From: Notospermus geniculatus
Taxonomy: Eukaryota > Nemertea > Pilidiophora > Heteronemertea > Lineidae
Length of the DNA stretch: 64,000 bases
Direction: 5' to 3'
NCBI GenBank assembly: GCA_002633025.1
Contig: NMRB01000518.1
Span: 43,697-107,696 of the forward strand
Every line of letters begins with the position of its first letter. The first letter of the stretch is position 1. Below the pieces are notes generated by a model. The model saw only the letters and a program-made list of their open reading frames with translations, had not been told where the DNA came from and did not search any database. Both the position numbers and the translations under genes were made by a program. Below are positions 1 through 22,750 of this stretch, one piece after another.

Positions 1-628
1 CATCTTCGGCGCCCGCCTTCAACGACCGCCCTCCCTGCCCCGCCCCTCCCCTCCCTGCCCCGCCCCTCCTCTCCCCTCCCTCGTCCTCCTCTCCGCTGGA
101 GAGGCCACTATCTCCCCACCCTCCGGTAAGGACCATCCTTGGAGAGGGGAGGTGCTGGGCCCCACAGTAGATAACCGCAGCTACCCACCGAACAGACAAC
201 ATGCTGTCGAATGCACGCACTCCCCGTGATTGTCAGTTGGTAAACAATACATGTCATTGTCTGCAGAATGCGCACGCCGTGCAGTCATTTGTCTGCCCTC
301 CCTCTCTATCTGCCTACCCTGTATGTGTCCTTCAGCAGGAAGACATTCCAGAACCTGACTGCTGTGCTACAGAGTCATACCCCTCCTCGCCCTTTCTTCA
401 CTCAATTTCCATTTTCTGATGTAGGGACCATCAAATTTGCTGTCAAGCAAATTTCACAGTTCTAGTTTATTTGTAATTTTTCCCAGACCGAGACAATATC
501 AAGAGGTACAGTCTTGGGACGAAGCCTATGCCCAGGCACGGGGGGAGGGGGGGGCACCCCTTCCAGCCAACAAATCTGTAAAATTGACCATGAAATTCTG
601 AAATTTGGAGCAAATCATTGAAATTCAC
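1..628. other. non-coding left edge, CT-rich tract and dispersed repeat
   Basis: Positions 1-110 are a C/T-rich low-complexity tract (CCCCGCCCCTCC-like runs). No exon with convincing protein homology was seen. From about 530 a dispersed repeat begins; it runs to about 695 and is found again inverted at about 58205-58388 and partly at 18048-18120. By position this stretch should be intron of the upstream RIOX1 copy whose last exon lies at 809-904, but that is inference. Confidence 0.5.
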
Positions 629-808
629 CACAGATTTCAATGTTTCTGGCACATTTGCGCCCCCTCTTTTCCAAAATCGTGGATCCGCCCCTGGCTTCAG
701 ACCACTGAAAAAGAAGGGGAACAAGTATTTGCATAATTGAGACCCTTCAAAATCTCTTGATTGGCTTACTTTCTTTTATCAATTGTTTACTTATTTTGAT
801 TGTTACAG

Positions 809-904
809 ATTGACATTGCGACACAGCTGTATGAGAAAGGGCTCCTCCTGACATATGAGCCTGTTGAGCCCCTCACAGAGGACGAGGATGAAGGTAACAA
901 TTGA
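809..904 (+). CDS. RIOX1 terminal coding exon, upstream copy (partial gene)
   Basis: Acceptor TTGTTACAG at 800-808 is followed by 31 codons and TGA (902-904). The peptide begins IDIATQLYEKGLLLTYEPV, the C-terminal end of the ribosomal oxygenase winged-helix region. It encodes exactly the same peptide as the exon at 18235-18330; the one coding difference (ACA/ACG, Thr) is synonymous. The rest of this gene copy would lie to the left of the window. Either a second tandem RIOX1 gene ends here or this is the other haplotype of the same gene. A donor-like AAG|GTAACA overlaps the last codons, so a further 3' exon cannot be excluded. Confidence 0.8.
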   Translation: MDIATQLYEKGLLLTYEPVEPLTEDEDEGNN

Positions 905-945
905 TGTCTGCAGAACAAGTCGAGGAATCTGGGATCAGGGAGATT

Positions 946-1259
946 TTAACCCTTTCACTGCCGAGTTTCCCAGATAAGTTGTACGCTACACTGCCGAGTT
1001 TGCGGTTCTCCGTTCTTTGGAAATCCCCTAATTTTGATCAGGGCGCCGTTTATGAATAGCCAAACTAACTAAAGATACCTTCTGCATTGGGTGTCGATGG
1101 TCCCCTACGGCAGTCACAGGGGAATTCCTGTAATTTCGATTGGGGCGCCATCTGTGAATAGCCAAACTAACTAAACATACTTTCTGTATAGGGCGACAAT
1201 GGTCGCCTACGGCAGTCGCCAGAGGGGGCGATCGTCACCTACGGTAGTGAAAGGGTTAA
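946..1259. mobile_element. piggyBac-like MITE (TTAA ends), block A
   Basis: The element runs from TTAACCCTTTCACTGCCG to a right end whose complement is TTAACCCTTTCACTACCG. The ends are inverted and both include TTAA, the target duplication of piggyBac elements. At 314 bp with no ORF it is non-autonomous. It lies about 40 bp after the RIOX1 stop codon, so it is probably within the 3' UTR. The same insertion is present in block B. Confidence 0.6.
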
Positions 1260-4200
1260 TATAAAGATTCTCTTTTGAAAAAGGGATGGAGTCAGTTGAA
1301 TCAGAATGTTACCTGTTAGGTAGGGTTTACCCTCATACCTATGCCCAAATCTCAAATTGAGTGACTTTGAAGATATGCGCTATTACAATATTCTGGTTGA
1401 TGTAATTTTAAAACACTCATCCCATCTTTGCTTTATATAATTTTACGCAGAAGAGTGATCGGCGATGGTTTTATTTGTGAGCTTGTAGACAGGTGTGTAG
1501 CATAGTTTCTCTCTTTGATCATGTTGATATTGGAAATTTGCACTGATGATTATTTTATGTATATCACCAAAATTGTGATGCTTCTGCTTTCGAGTCGTCC
1601 AGTGTGTGATTGGTTATGTCTGATGCTTGACCTCATTCCATTTTAATGTTTTTCTTGCCTCCCTGATCAGAAGTTGTGTCATACACCGGTGGTTACTGAT
1701 AGGGCATTTATTCTGGGATTGGGAAGGAATTTGCGAAGAACTCCTCCTTAAGCATTTCAGTGTCAGAGCCGTGGGTTGCCTTGCTTTGGTTCCCTTAATA
1801 AAGTGTTACGACAACGTCATTGCTGCGACACCCATCTTGCACAATTACACTTGAAAACAGCATCATGACATTACTCATGACATAAGCCTTCGGCACTCTG
1901 CGTCGGTATGCGCTGTCCTGCGTGCTGTAATGGGAATCTGCAGCAAAGTGGTTAATAGTGATAGAGAAGTTACTGGTGGCCTTGAAGTGATTGTGAATGA
2001 GAGCGTGGTGGTAAAGTGACAGTTGTGACCTTGAGTTGTTTATGGCATTGCCAGCTGTTGACCTGTATTTATCACTTCAACAAAAATTCTTGACCTTGAT
2101 ATCTTTGACTACCTTTTGGTGAAAATAAGTTTATTTCATTGGATCTTTGGCATATCATGATAACTTGTAATTAGCTTACTTATACTAGGAAATATCTGTT
2201 GTTATATTGTAAAAAATGTTTTACTGATTTAAATCACTTTGTTGAATTCAGATAAAAAATCAATGGCAACAGTTACCGTGGGGATGAAAGAATTTTTTGC
2301 CTGTTCTCTTCTGGTCTACTCCAAGAGAAATATATTTTTTTTACATATGTAATTGTCTAGGTGATGTCTGTGATTTTTTTAAATCATTGTAAAAAATGTA
2401 TCCAAAGATCATGTTGTGTGTTCATCATATGGGAGTGTTTAAACACATTAAAACGTTTTGCACAAAAGAAATTGTCCTTGTTTGTGTACTTACACTGTCT
2501 GTAGATAGACTGTTCATATTTCTACCTGGTTACTGTCAGTTCATTTTTTACCTAATCTATAGTAGGAAAAATAAAAAATAGCTGGTCATCTGAAAGATTA
2601 CCCATAGCCAACCATTAGGTCATTTTGGAAGCCTGAAATGAATATTATGAAGGCTTATAACTTTCATCTTTTGACCCGAGTCCCCTGCAGTTCAGTGCTT
2701 CAGTTCCAATTCTTAGTACCGGTACTTTATTTAGTTGAACTGACACCCCCAGGCAAAATTTGTACCGCATAAAATGGAACTTGTAGGCGTATGTCATAAA
2801 GACAACTTCATGAATGCCACAAGGTCAAACAGGAGGATGCGCTGATTCAATAAACATTAGCTTCCGCAATGTTTACTACCGAAGAATCCAGAACTGAATG
2901 CAAAGCTCTCCTGGATTGCCCCAATTCAGGATATATGTATGTCGGTGCGTCAATTAACCTCATTAGCCAATTAACCGGTTGCATAGTCAAATATTTTGTT
3001 AGGGTCATTGGGTACAGATTCTCTAACATCTGTTGTTTACATGACATCTGTCAGTATGATTTGTGAAGATTTTTTGTGCTGTTTGGAATTAATAATATGA
3101 GGGAAACTATTGGTCAGGTTCATTAGGTTTAAACATCTATTGACAAGAACATTTTGTCCTCTCAATGGGGAACCCGCACGGCGGTTTATCCTGACAGGTC
3201 GGCGCTGTGAGCGGTTGTACCGAAGAGATGTCATTGATGTCATTTTAGGTGTTGACATTGCATCATGAAAAAAATACCTGTACATTTTTCTGCAGGATAA
3301 TCACATGAAAACGTTGCTTTTATCGCCATTACATCTCTTCATTTTATGAAGAAAAAAAGGAATCAGATTTAATAAAAGAAAATTTCATCTGCTACACGAT
3401 GATGTAAGTTTTACTCTCGGGCGTTCAACACAAATGGTTTATTTTCACATCAGAAATAAATGGAAATAACTTGGAAAAAAGTGACTTCCGTCTTAGGTCA
3501 CATCGCTCGCAGCACCACCTCGGGACGTTAGTTAAGTGAGTTCCCCATTGCAGCATTTTAACCATGAAGGAAGCACTCCAAAGTAACTCAGGCCAAAAAA
3601 GTCCCCCAAATGGAAGAAAATACAAGATCAGAGGTCAAAGTTGGACAGAAATCAAATATGGGGACTGAATTACTATATACCTGAATACTTTACTGACAAG
3701 AACGAAATCTCCAGGGTGAAATGGAACAGGATCTGAGAAGGAGCGCTCAAGCCCTCTGGGAAAAAAAGATCAAAGGCTGTTTGTTCTCATTTTGGGAACA
3801 ATTACTCGTATCATAACTAGGATTTGTAGGGCAATAATTGGGTTAGTTCACCGAGTATACTTGACTTCTTGCGGAAGTGCGTTCTCATCACTTCTGCACC
3901 GGATGCATTCTTTCGCCATTTCTTTTACGCCTGTTTTGCTGANCTCCCAATCCCTCCTTGAACAAAAAAAAACAACAACCGGACTTAGAATTCTGGGGGA
4001 CCTGGATTCCCGCCACACCTGGATTGGTTTTCTTTTTCTTCATCCCGTCCAGTGGGTGCGGTCTGCTGTTTTCGGCATTGCGGGTGCTCCGAATTAAATG
4101 GACACATGTTTTGTCCTTGGCCTTTTATCAACACACAGATACCAACATAAAGTAGAGGATGAGTTGACTATCAAAACGCAATCACGTGTTTCCTGTCCGA

Positions 4201-5369
4201 AGTATCAATTTGAATTGCCCCACTTGACTTAATTTCTCTGAATCGAATCAAAACATGAACTTTTGGCATCGTCCCTCTCACCGCTGTATAAAAATAATGG
4301 TTGGCGTTCGAAAATAGCGTACAGGTCACAGCAAGAATGGTCATAAACAGGGCTTAAAATTCGGTCACCGAGATCTGGTAAATTCGCCGTCAACAACATC
4401 ACAAAATCAACACAAATCCCGAGTTTTTCAAGTCACCGCGTTTTGAAGAAAGAGGTCAGGGTAAGGTTGAATTAATTCGGTCACCTAATTTTCATCGGAT
4501 TGGGAATTAACGGCGTGATGTAGATTGATCGATCGGCGAGCAGACGACACCAATTTTTTTCCACGGACTAAAAAATACTTCACTTGAAACCCCTCAACCC
4601 TATACGTTCTGAAAATCCCAATAACGGCTTTCTAAAAAAAAGCCTTCGGTGCAGGATTTTTTCGGCACTCTTTCACTTTCGCCTTCGCCCTTAGTTCCTG
4701 GAAAAGTTGGGAGTTGATGAATATCGGTCTCTACTTTCGTACCTAGTACCTGGTTCTCATCTTTGGTTGGCAAGGCCTCGGAATTCAGTTAATTAAGACA
4801 GGTGTTCATCGACAGAATTCTTGTCACGAATTGGGCGGGGACAGAGGTTGATATCGGTCACCTAATTCAGCACGTGTCAAGTTTGTTTCGCTTCGGAAAC
4901 GCAATGAGACTATACCGCGCACTGGTCCGTCGGAAACGCGTCGGTGGTATTTTCAACGGGGCGGGGGTATGGGGTGCTCCTGTCCTTCTCCATCCAATAT
5001 GCTTGGTCTGGTCGGTCACGGATTATCAATGCCGAGGCGAAGTTGCCTGGAAGTTGTAGGCCTCAACGACATGCCCGTCGCGAACCTGCGACCAACCACT
5101 TTTTTAGCCTAATAGGCCTACGCCCTGCAGTTGGAGAGGGCTGTCACTAATAAGGACATCGCAATGGAAACATCGGTGTATGTCACCTCTGAGGTTCAAT
5201 CCCCGTCGGACCTGAGGCTCAGGTAATTTCACTCAGCCGTCGCCTCCAGAGGTGCGACGTAAGAGATGCGTCTGAATGACCCTGTTTTGGGAGATGCTGT
5301 TCCTCCAGGTTTTCCCCGGACAGTCCTGTTTCCTCCTGCAGTGCACTACATTCGCCCAATGTTGTCTGA

Positions 5370-6092
5370 TACATGTAAAGAGCGGTTTACACATGCAACT
5401 TTTCATTATGCAACTTCATGCAACTTGTTGCATAAACCTGATGAGACCAAAACGTTTCATCAAAGTTGCATGTGTAAACGGGCATGCAACTTGTTGCAAC
5501 TAGATCACGCTGGATGTTGCTACACTGTTAAAAATGCTGACAGCATTTTTGCTGGCAGCAGAGTAACACAGCACTTTTCTGTATTTTGACACCACCCGTT
5601 TACTATATTTTGACAGCAAAATGGTATAAATTCTACAACAAATGCTGTCTTTAAAATTGAGAAACTGTAATCTTGCTGTTAAATTCCAGTGAAAAAAAAC
5701 AGCAGTTTGCAGTGAAATGAATTTTACAGCAACCTTGCAGTGAAAAGTCTGCTGTAAATTTACAGATATTTTTAACAGTGTATGTGTAAAGGGCGGTTTA
5801 CACTAGGTTGCAGCAACTTGCAACTTGTTGCAAACTACCTGGGACGGTTTACACATAGAAAAATCGATGCAACATCCAGCGTGATCGAGTTGCAACAAGT
5901 TGCATGCCCGTTTACACATGCAACTTTTATGAAACTTTTTGGTCTCATCAGGTTTATTCAGCAAGTTGCATGAAGTTGCATATGAAAAGTTGCATGTGTA
6001 AACGGGCCTTAAACGTCACAGGTAGACTGCAACAAGTTGCAGGTTGCAGCAACTTGCAACTTGGTGCAACCTTGTGTAAACCCCCCTTAATA
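5370..6092. mobile_element. nested foldback cluster of GTTTACAC/TTGCAACTTG repeats
   Basis: Many copies of TGCAACTTGTTGCA and GGTTTACACATGCAAC occur in both orientations. The arm at about 5380-5520 is the inverted complement of about 5870-6005, and the outer right end reads GGTGCAACCTTGTGTAAACC. Block B lacks the whole segment, passing from the CCTGCAGTACACTAAATTCG text at 23560-23580 to the CAGACTCGG text near 23650, so it is an insertion specific to block A. A second MITE (5523-5780) is nested inside. Confidence 0.65.
5523..5780. mobile_element. Tc1/mariner-type MITE, TIR CACTGTTAAAAAT, nested
   Basis: The left end is TA|CACTGTTAAAAATGCTG and the right end is ATATTTTTAACAGTG|TA: perfect short inverted ends with TA on both sides. 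At 258 bp with no ORF, and interrupting the foldback repeat at 5370-6092, it inserted later than its host element. The TA duplication suggests mobilisation by a Tc1/mariner transposase. Confidence 0.6.
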
Positions 6093-6497
6093 CCATATTT
6101 TGCGCTGGCTCTCCATTCAGTATTTCAACGACCTTTAGTGGTGCTGTGCATGCAACAGACTCGGGATTCGTCACAACACCGGAAGCGCAGCGACAACTGA
6201 GGCCTCTGCGGGCCCGCGATTGTGAGAAATGTACTGATAGGCCTAATTGCAGACTGATACTAGATAAGTCAAACGTCCCGACAAATATCGGTCACCTAAT
6301 TATTGACGTTTTTCACACCCTGATTTTCTTTCGAATGGTCCATCTTCGGAATGCGGTTAATTGATAAACAGGTCAAAGAGTTACGCAACGACTCGTGAAC
6401 TGGAGCAGATGTGAATGGAATTGTAGCCAAGGGAGAAAAATGTCCAGGTGTGACAGGAATCAAAGTCCCCCTGGAATCAAAGCCCGGTTTTATTGTT

Positions 6498-8546
6498 CAG
6501 CGAGGGATTAGAATATATGGGGACCAATATATGGCTATGGAGATTTTTTGGCGGATTTGCATTCCTAGGACGTTGATTCTTGTCACACCTGCTAGCCTTT
6601 TGGCTTGTAGCATCGGATCATAGTTTCGAAGGGCTGTCATTCCAGCTACACCGGTATACATCCTCAGTCCGTCAGACAACTTTTTCTGTGAAGACCCCAT
6701 TGAACCTTGTTTGTGAATGGTCCACCTTTCACCCGCCCATAGTTTTCTAAAGGCTCCCTCAGCCTGCTTTGCAGACAATGAGATTTTTCCGCAGAAACGC
6801 GGATTTCCGTGGTTTGAGAGGCGAAATATTGGGTCTTGAGATTCATGCAAATCCGTAATTTTAAATCAAAAAAGGTATAATTTTGTTTTCTTTCATTTCA
6901 CACTTACATGTCGTATTTCATCTCGGTGTAAAACTCCGTTAAAAAGCACTTACTATCTCAGCTGCATGCAGCTGCTGGCATGTTCTGCACACCATGCACA
7001 CTGCACATGCACTGCATGCACACAGACACACCACCACCTGCACCACCAGCACACGCACAGGCACCCACGTACATTGCATAGGCCTACCTAGGCCTAGGCT
7101 AAAATTAAAATCAAATACATGTATAGGCCTACCTAGTATTAAACCTTTAGGCCTAGGCCTAATAAATAGGCCTAGCCTAGGGCCTTTTAGGCTATTTTAG
7201 TTTTTTCTCTTGTTTCTTTTATTATTTATTTTACCATAAAAAATGAATGCCAATCCATTCCATATGCCGAGAATTCGTATATAGGCCTAAAATAAATTAC
7301 TTCAAATCAGTTCGGGAAAGTTCCAAATTTGGAAACGTTTCTGATTTTGGAAGCCCAGCGATTCCGATATTGGAAACGTTTCCTTTTTCGGAAGCGGTTT
7401 TCGATTCCGATATCGGAATCTTTGTAGGCCTTCTTGCACGTTAGGCCCAATCGGGATATGAAAAGCAAAAATCGGGAAGTGTTTTTTTCCACTAACAGAT
7501 GCAGGGTTCCTCCAGGTCCTTTAAAACCATGAAAGTCCAAGAATATGAAATGCTTAAATTTAAGGCCTTGAAAGTCCATAAATATTGAGAAAATCCTATA
7601 AAGTCCACAAAAGTCCTTAAAAAATAAAATGTTCAGTCTTGAAAATTAAATTTCTGGTGTTTTTTACATTGTCTCGTTAATTTCTTTCTGTCAAGAAAGA
7701 GTAAAAAGAGTAAAAATCGGATGCAGACGCCGGTGCAAATATCCCGGCTTCTGTGTAAGTCATTAAATTTTACATATTTGATACCATGAAAGTCCTCAAA
7801 AGGTCCATGAAATTTTACAGCTGTCTGGCGGAGGAACCCTGAGATGGCAGCACCTGTAACCTTGTATTCCACGGCGTGAAATCTGAATTGCTGGCGTAAG
7901 TTGGCTGCAATCATCGATAATCATCTATTATCATCATCAAAAGGCTCAGTTCCGCCAGAATCTCTATCTCTTGGCTTCCAAATTCAGAAACGTTCCCGCT
8001 ATATTGGAATCGAAAATAGCTTCCAAAAAAAGAAACGTTTCCAAAGTCGGAAACGCTTCCAATTTTGGAACTTTCCCGAACTGAAATGTCATTGATTGTT
8101 GTACCATTGAAATTGGTTTGTAACACAGAATTATCCCTGCAAACTGCAAGATCTCTTTCAGTTTTCCCACGGATCATAAATCGCAATCTTCAATTCAAAG
8201 TGAAACAGCCCCTTTAAGGTTGCTTTAATTAGCAAACACGACCTGTAGCTGCTAGGCCTAGTGTGTTTATGTGGCGCCACCTGTAGAACTCCTACACTTG
8301 GCCTCTGTAGGCCTAGGCTAGATTATAAAACATGCCTCTTCCAGGCTACTTTCCATTCCACATGTTAAGGTGTTGGGTTTATGGCTGACGTGATCTCCAC
8401 AACAGCTGGGGTGGGGTAGCCAGTCAAAACATCCCCTTTATACAAAAAACATCCCTGCTGCTCTAGCTAAAATGTTTTTGGACGATTAGTCAGAATAGAA
8501 GCGAACTATAACTCAACTACACACTTCTCCGTTATCACACTCACAG
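6498..8546. other. upstream flank or first intron of RIOX1, repeat-rich
   Basis: No protein-coding exon was recognised. It holds a CA-rich tract (about 6980-7070), clustered AGGCCTA words (7080-7200), and a large nested foldback (7304-8087). A first RIOX1 exon with the start codon may lie here but could not be identified. Confidence 0.5.
7304..8087. repeat. nested foldback repeat (TTTCGGAAACG arms)
   Basis: The outer arms are AGTTCGGGAAAGTTCCAAAT at the left and its complement ending CTTTCCCGAACT at the right, both rich in GGAAACGTTTCC-type words. Inside lies a second inverted pair, GCAGGGTTCCTCC (7502) and GGAGGAACCCTG (about 7830-7841), which encloses text repeating 'ATGAAAGTCC'. It looks like one foldback element inserted in another. 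Confidence 0.6.
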
Positions 8547-18330
<9,784 letters not shown>

Positions 18331-18371
18331 TGTCCATAGAACAAGTCGAGGAATCTGGGATCGGGGAGACT

Positions 18372-18674
18372 TTAACCCTTTCACTGCCGAGTTGTACGCT
18401 ACACTGCCGAGTTTCCGGTTCTCCGTTCTTTGGAAATCCCCTAATTTTGATTGGGGTGCCGTCTATGAATAGCCAAACTAACTAAACATACATTATGCAT
18501 TGGGCGTCGATGGCCCCCTACGGCAGTCTCAGGGGAATTCCTCTAATTTCGATTGGGGTGCCATCTGTGAATAGCCGAACTAACTAAACATACCTTCTGT
18601 ATAGGGTGACAATGCTCGCCTACGGCAGTCGCCAGAGGGGCGACGATCGTCACCTACGACAGTGAAAGGGTTAA
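18372..18674. mobile_element. piggyBac-like MITE (TTAA ends), block B
   Basis: Same insertion as 946-1259, again with TTAACCCTTTCACTGCCG and inverted right end, starting 41 bp after the RIOX1 stop codon. An inverted fragment of the same family lies in a MOCS1 intron at about 51095-51185. Confidence 0.6.
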
Positions 18675-21600
18675 TATAAAGATTCTTTTTTGAAAAAGGG
18701 ATGGAGTCCAGTTGAATCAGAATGTTACCTGTTAGGTAGGGTTTAGCCTCCTACCTATGCCCAAATCTCAAATTGAGTGACTTTGAAGATATGCACTGTT
18801 ACAATATTCTGGTTGATGTAATTTTAAAACACTCCTCCCATCTTTGCTTTATATAATTTTACGCAGAAGAATGATCGGCGATGCTTTTATTTGTGAGCTT
18901 GTAGACAGGTGTGTAACACAGTTTCTCTCTTTCATCATGTTGATATTGGAAATTTGCACTGATGATTATTTTATGTACCGGTATATTACCGAAATTGTGA
19001 TGCTTCTGCTTTCAAGTCTTCTAGCGTGTGGTTATGTCTGATGCTTGACCTCATTCCATTTTAATGTTTTTCTTGCCTCCCTGATTGGAAGTTCTGTCAT
19101 ACACTGACAGATTACTGACAGGGCATTTATTATGGGAAGGAATTTGCTAAGAACTCCTCCTTAAGCATTTCAGTCCCAGTCATGGGGATCCTTGTTGGGT
19201 TTCCTTGATAAAGTGTTACGACACTGTCATTGCTGCGACACCCATCTTGCACAATTACATTTGAAAACAGCATCATGATATCACTCATGACGTAAGCCTT
19301 TGACACTCTGTGAGTGTCAGTATGCAGTGTCCCACACGCTATACCGGGAATCTACACCATAGTGGTTAATAGTGATAGAGAAGGTACTGGTGGCCTTGAA
19401 GTGATTGTGAATGAGAATGTGGTGGGAAAGTGGCAGTTGTGACCTTGAGTTGTTTATGGCATTGCCACCTGTTGACCTGTATTTATCACTTCAACAAAAA
19501 TTCTTGACCTTGATATCTTTGACTACCTTTTGGTGAAAATAAGTTTATTTCATTGGATCTTCGGCATATCATAATAACTTGTAATTAGCTTACTTATACT
19601 AGGAAATATCTGTTACATTATATTGTAAAAAGCGTTTTACTGATTTAAATCACTTTGTTGAATTCAGATAAAAAATCAATGGAAACAGTTACCATGGGGA
19701 TGAAAGAATTTTTTGCCTGTTCTCTTCTGGTCTACTCCAAGAGAAATATATTTTTTTTACATATGTAATTGTCTAGGTGATGTCTGATAGGATTTTTTTA
19801 AATCATTGTAAAAAATGTATCCAAAGATCATGTTGTGTGTTCATCATATGGGAGTGTTTAAACACATTAAAACGTTTTGCACTAAGAAATTGTCCTTGTT
19901 TGTGTACTTACACTGTCTGTAGATAGACTGTTCATATTTCTACCTGGTTACTGTCAGTTCATTTTTTACCTAATCTATAGTAGGAAAAATAAAAAATAGC
20001 TGGTCATCTGAAAGATTACCCATAGCCAACCATTAGGTCATTTTGGAGGCCTGAAATGAATATTATGAAGGCTTATAACTTTCATCTTTTGACCTGAGTC
20101 CCCTGCAGTTGAGCGCTTCAGTTCCAATTCTTAGTACATGTACTTTATTTAGTTGAACTGACAGCCCCCAGGCAAAAATTTGTTCCGCATGAAATGGAAC
20201 TTGTAGGCGTGTGTCATAAAGACAACTTCATGAGTGCCACAAGGTCAAACAGGAGGATGCGCTGATTTAATAAACATTAGCTTCCGCAATGTTTACTACT
20301 GAAGAATCCAGAACTGAATGCAAAGCTCTCCTGGATTGCCCCAATTCAGGATATATGTATGTCGGTGCGTCAATTAACCTCATTAGCCAATTAACCGGTT
20401 GCATAGTCAAATATTTTGTTAGGGTCATTAGGTACAGATTCTCTCACATCTGTTATTTACATGACATCTGTCAGTATGATTTGTGAAGATTTTTTTGTGC
20501 TTTTGGAATTACGGTAGTAATATGGGGGAAACTATTGGTCAGGTTCATTGAGTTTAAACATCTATTGACAAGAACATTTTGTCCTCTCAATGGGGAACCC
20601 GCACGGCGGTTTATCCTGACAGGTCGGCGCTGTGAGCAGTTGTACCGAAGAGATGTCATTGACGTCAGTTGTGTTGACATTGCATCATGAAAAAAATACC
20701 TGTACATTTTTCTGCAGGATAATCACATGAAAACGTTGCTTTAATCGCCATTACATCTCTTCATTTTATGGAAAAAAAAGGAATCACATTAAAAGAAAAT
20801 TTCATCTGCTACACGATGATGGAAGTTTTACTCTCGGGCGATCAACACAAACGGTTTATTTTCACATCAGAAATAAATGGAAATAACTTGGAAAAAAGTG
20901 ACTTCGGTCACATCGCTCGTAGCACCACCTCGGGACGTTAGTTCAGTGGGTTCCCCATTGCAGCATTTTAACCATGAAGGAAGCACTCCAAAATAACTGA
21001 GGCCAAAAAAGTCCCCCAAATGGAAGAAAATACAAGATCAGAGGTCAAAGTTGGACAGAAATCAAATCTGGGGACTGAATTACTATATACCTGAATACTT
21101 ACTGAGAAGAACGAAATCTCCAGGGTGAAATGGAACAGGATCTGAGAAGAAGCGCTCAAGCCCTCTGGGAAAAAAAGATCAAAGGCTGTTTGTTCTCATT
21201 TTGGGAACAATTACTCGTATCATAACTAGGATTTGTAGGGCAATAATTGGGTTAGTTCACCGAGTATACTTGACTTCTTGCGGAAGTGCGTTCTCATCAC
21301 TTCTGCACCGGATGCATTCTTTCGCCATTTCTTTTACGCCTGTTTTGCTGATGCGAATACAGGATCAGGACTTGGACAAAAAATAAGCACAGGTGTAAAA
21401 GAAATGGGAGTCATAGGAATGCAGGTCTTAGTAATGGTAGTCTGCTAAGGCCATGAAAAAAAATAGTTGGTTAGCATCCCCTCCCACATTGAAATCATCC
21501 CTCCTCAAATTTTTTTTTAATTTTCATTTTCAAAAAACATTTTTTTTTAAATGCCAAAAGAGTGGTAAAATTGTAGGCTGGGATCCTTAAATAAAACAAT

Positions 21601-22750
21601 ACAGTTTTAAAGAATAAAAAGTACCAGTAGTTTTTATTTCAATTCATACCTATTACATTTGGAATTTCCCTCAGGCTGCTATGGTTACCATTGTAAAATG
21701 CACCTCAAACTCAATAAAAAAATTTAAAAACTTCCCTTCCTCCTCAGAAAATTGGGAGTGGAAGGATGCTAAAACCACATCCCAATTCCTCCTTGAACAA
21801 AAAAAAACAACCGGACTTAGAATTCTGGGGGACCTGGTTTTCTTTTGATTCATCCCGTCCAGTGGGTGCGGTTCGCTGTTTTCGGCATTGCGGGTACTCC
21901 GAATTAAATGGACACATGTTTTGTCCTTGGCCTTTTATCAACACACAGATACCAACATAAAGTAGAGGATGAGTTGACTATCAAAACGCAATCACGTGTT
22001 TCCTGTCCGAAGTATCAATTTGAATTGCCCCACTTGACTTAATTTCTCTGAATCGAATCACAACATGAACTTTTGGCATCGTCCCTCTCGCCGCTGTATA
22101 AAAATAATGGTTGGCGTTCGAAAATAGCGTACAGGTCACAGCAAGAATGGTCATAAACAGGGCTTAAAATTCGGTCACCGAGATCTGGTAACTTCGCCGT
22201 CAACAACATCACAAAATCAACACAAATCGCGAGTTTTTCGAGTCACCGCGTTTTGAAGAAAGAGGTCAGGGTAAGGTTGAATTAATTCGGTCACCTAATT
22301 TTCATCGGATCGGGAATTAACGGCGCGATGTAGATTGATCGATCGGCTAGCAGACGACACCAATTTTTTTTCCACGGACTATAAAAAACACTTCACTTGA
22401 AACCCCTCGCAATAGGTTCTGAAAATCCCAATAACGGCTTTCTCATAAAAATGCCTTCGGTGCAGGATTTTTTCGGCACTCTTTCACTTTCGCCTTCGCC
22501 CTTGCAGGTTCCTGGAAAAGTTCGGAGTTGATGAATATCGGTCTCTACTTTCGTACCTAGTACCTGGTTCCTAGTACCTGGGTCTCATCATTCGTTTGCA
22601 AGGCCTCGGAATTCAGTTAATTAAGACAGGTGTTCATCGACAGAATTCTTGTCACGAATTGGGCGGGGACAGAAGTTCAAACATGCAGGTTGATATCGGT
22701 CACCTAATTCAACGTGTCAAGTTTGTTTCGTTTCGGAAACGGACTGAGAC

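Larger units (their letters stand above)
629..6497. repeat. duplicated block A (RIOX1 3' end and flank)
   Basis: This block is nearly identical to 18048-23993. Anchors are the RIOX1 last exon (809 and 18235), the GTTTACTACYGAAGAATCC stretch (2870 and 20290), the text around 3792 and 21201, and 6146-6497 against 23642-23993. Differences are scattered substitutions plus block-specific insertions. The single n at 3943 sits where block B has about 430 extra bases. Both allelic (haplotig) origin and true segmental duplication fit. Apart from the terminal RIOX1 exon I see no coding sequence in it. Confidence 0.85.

Noticed and set aside
2847-3285. Small frames conserved in both blocks A and B
   Set aside because: They are retained because the DNA blocks are near-identical; there are frame-breaking differences and no recognisable domain.
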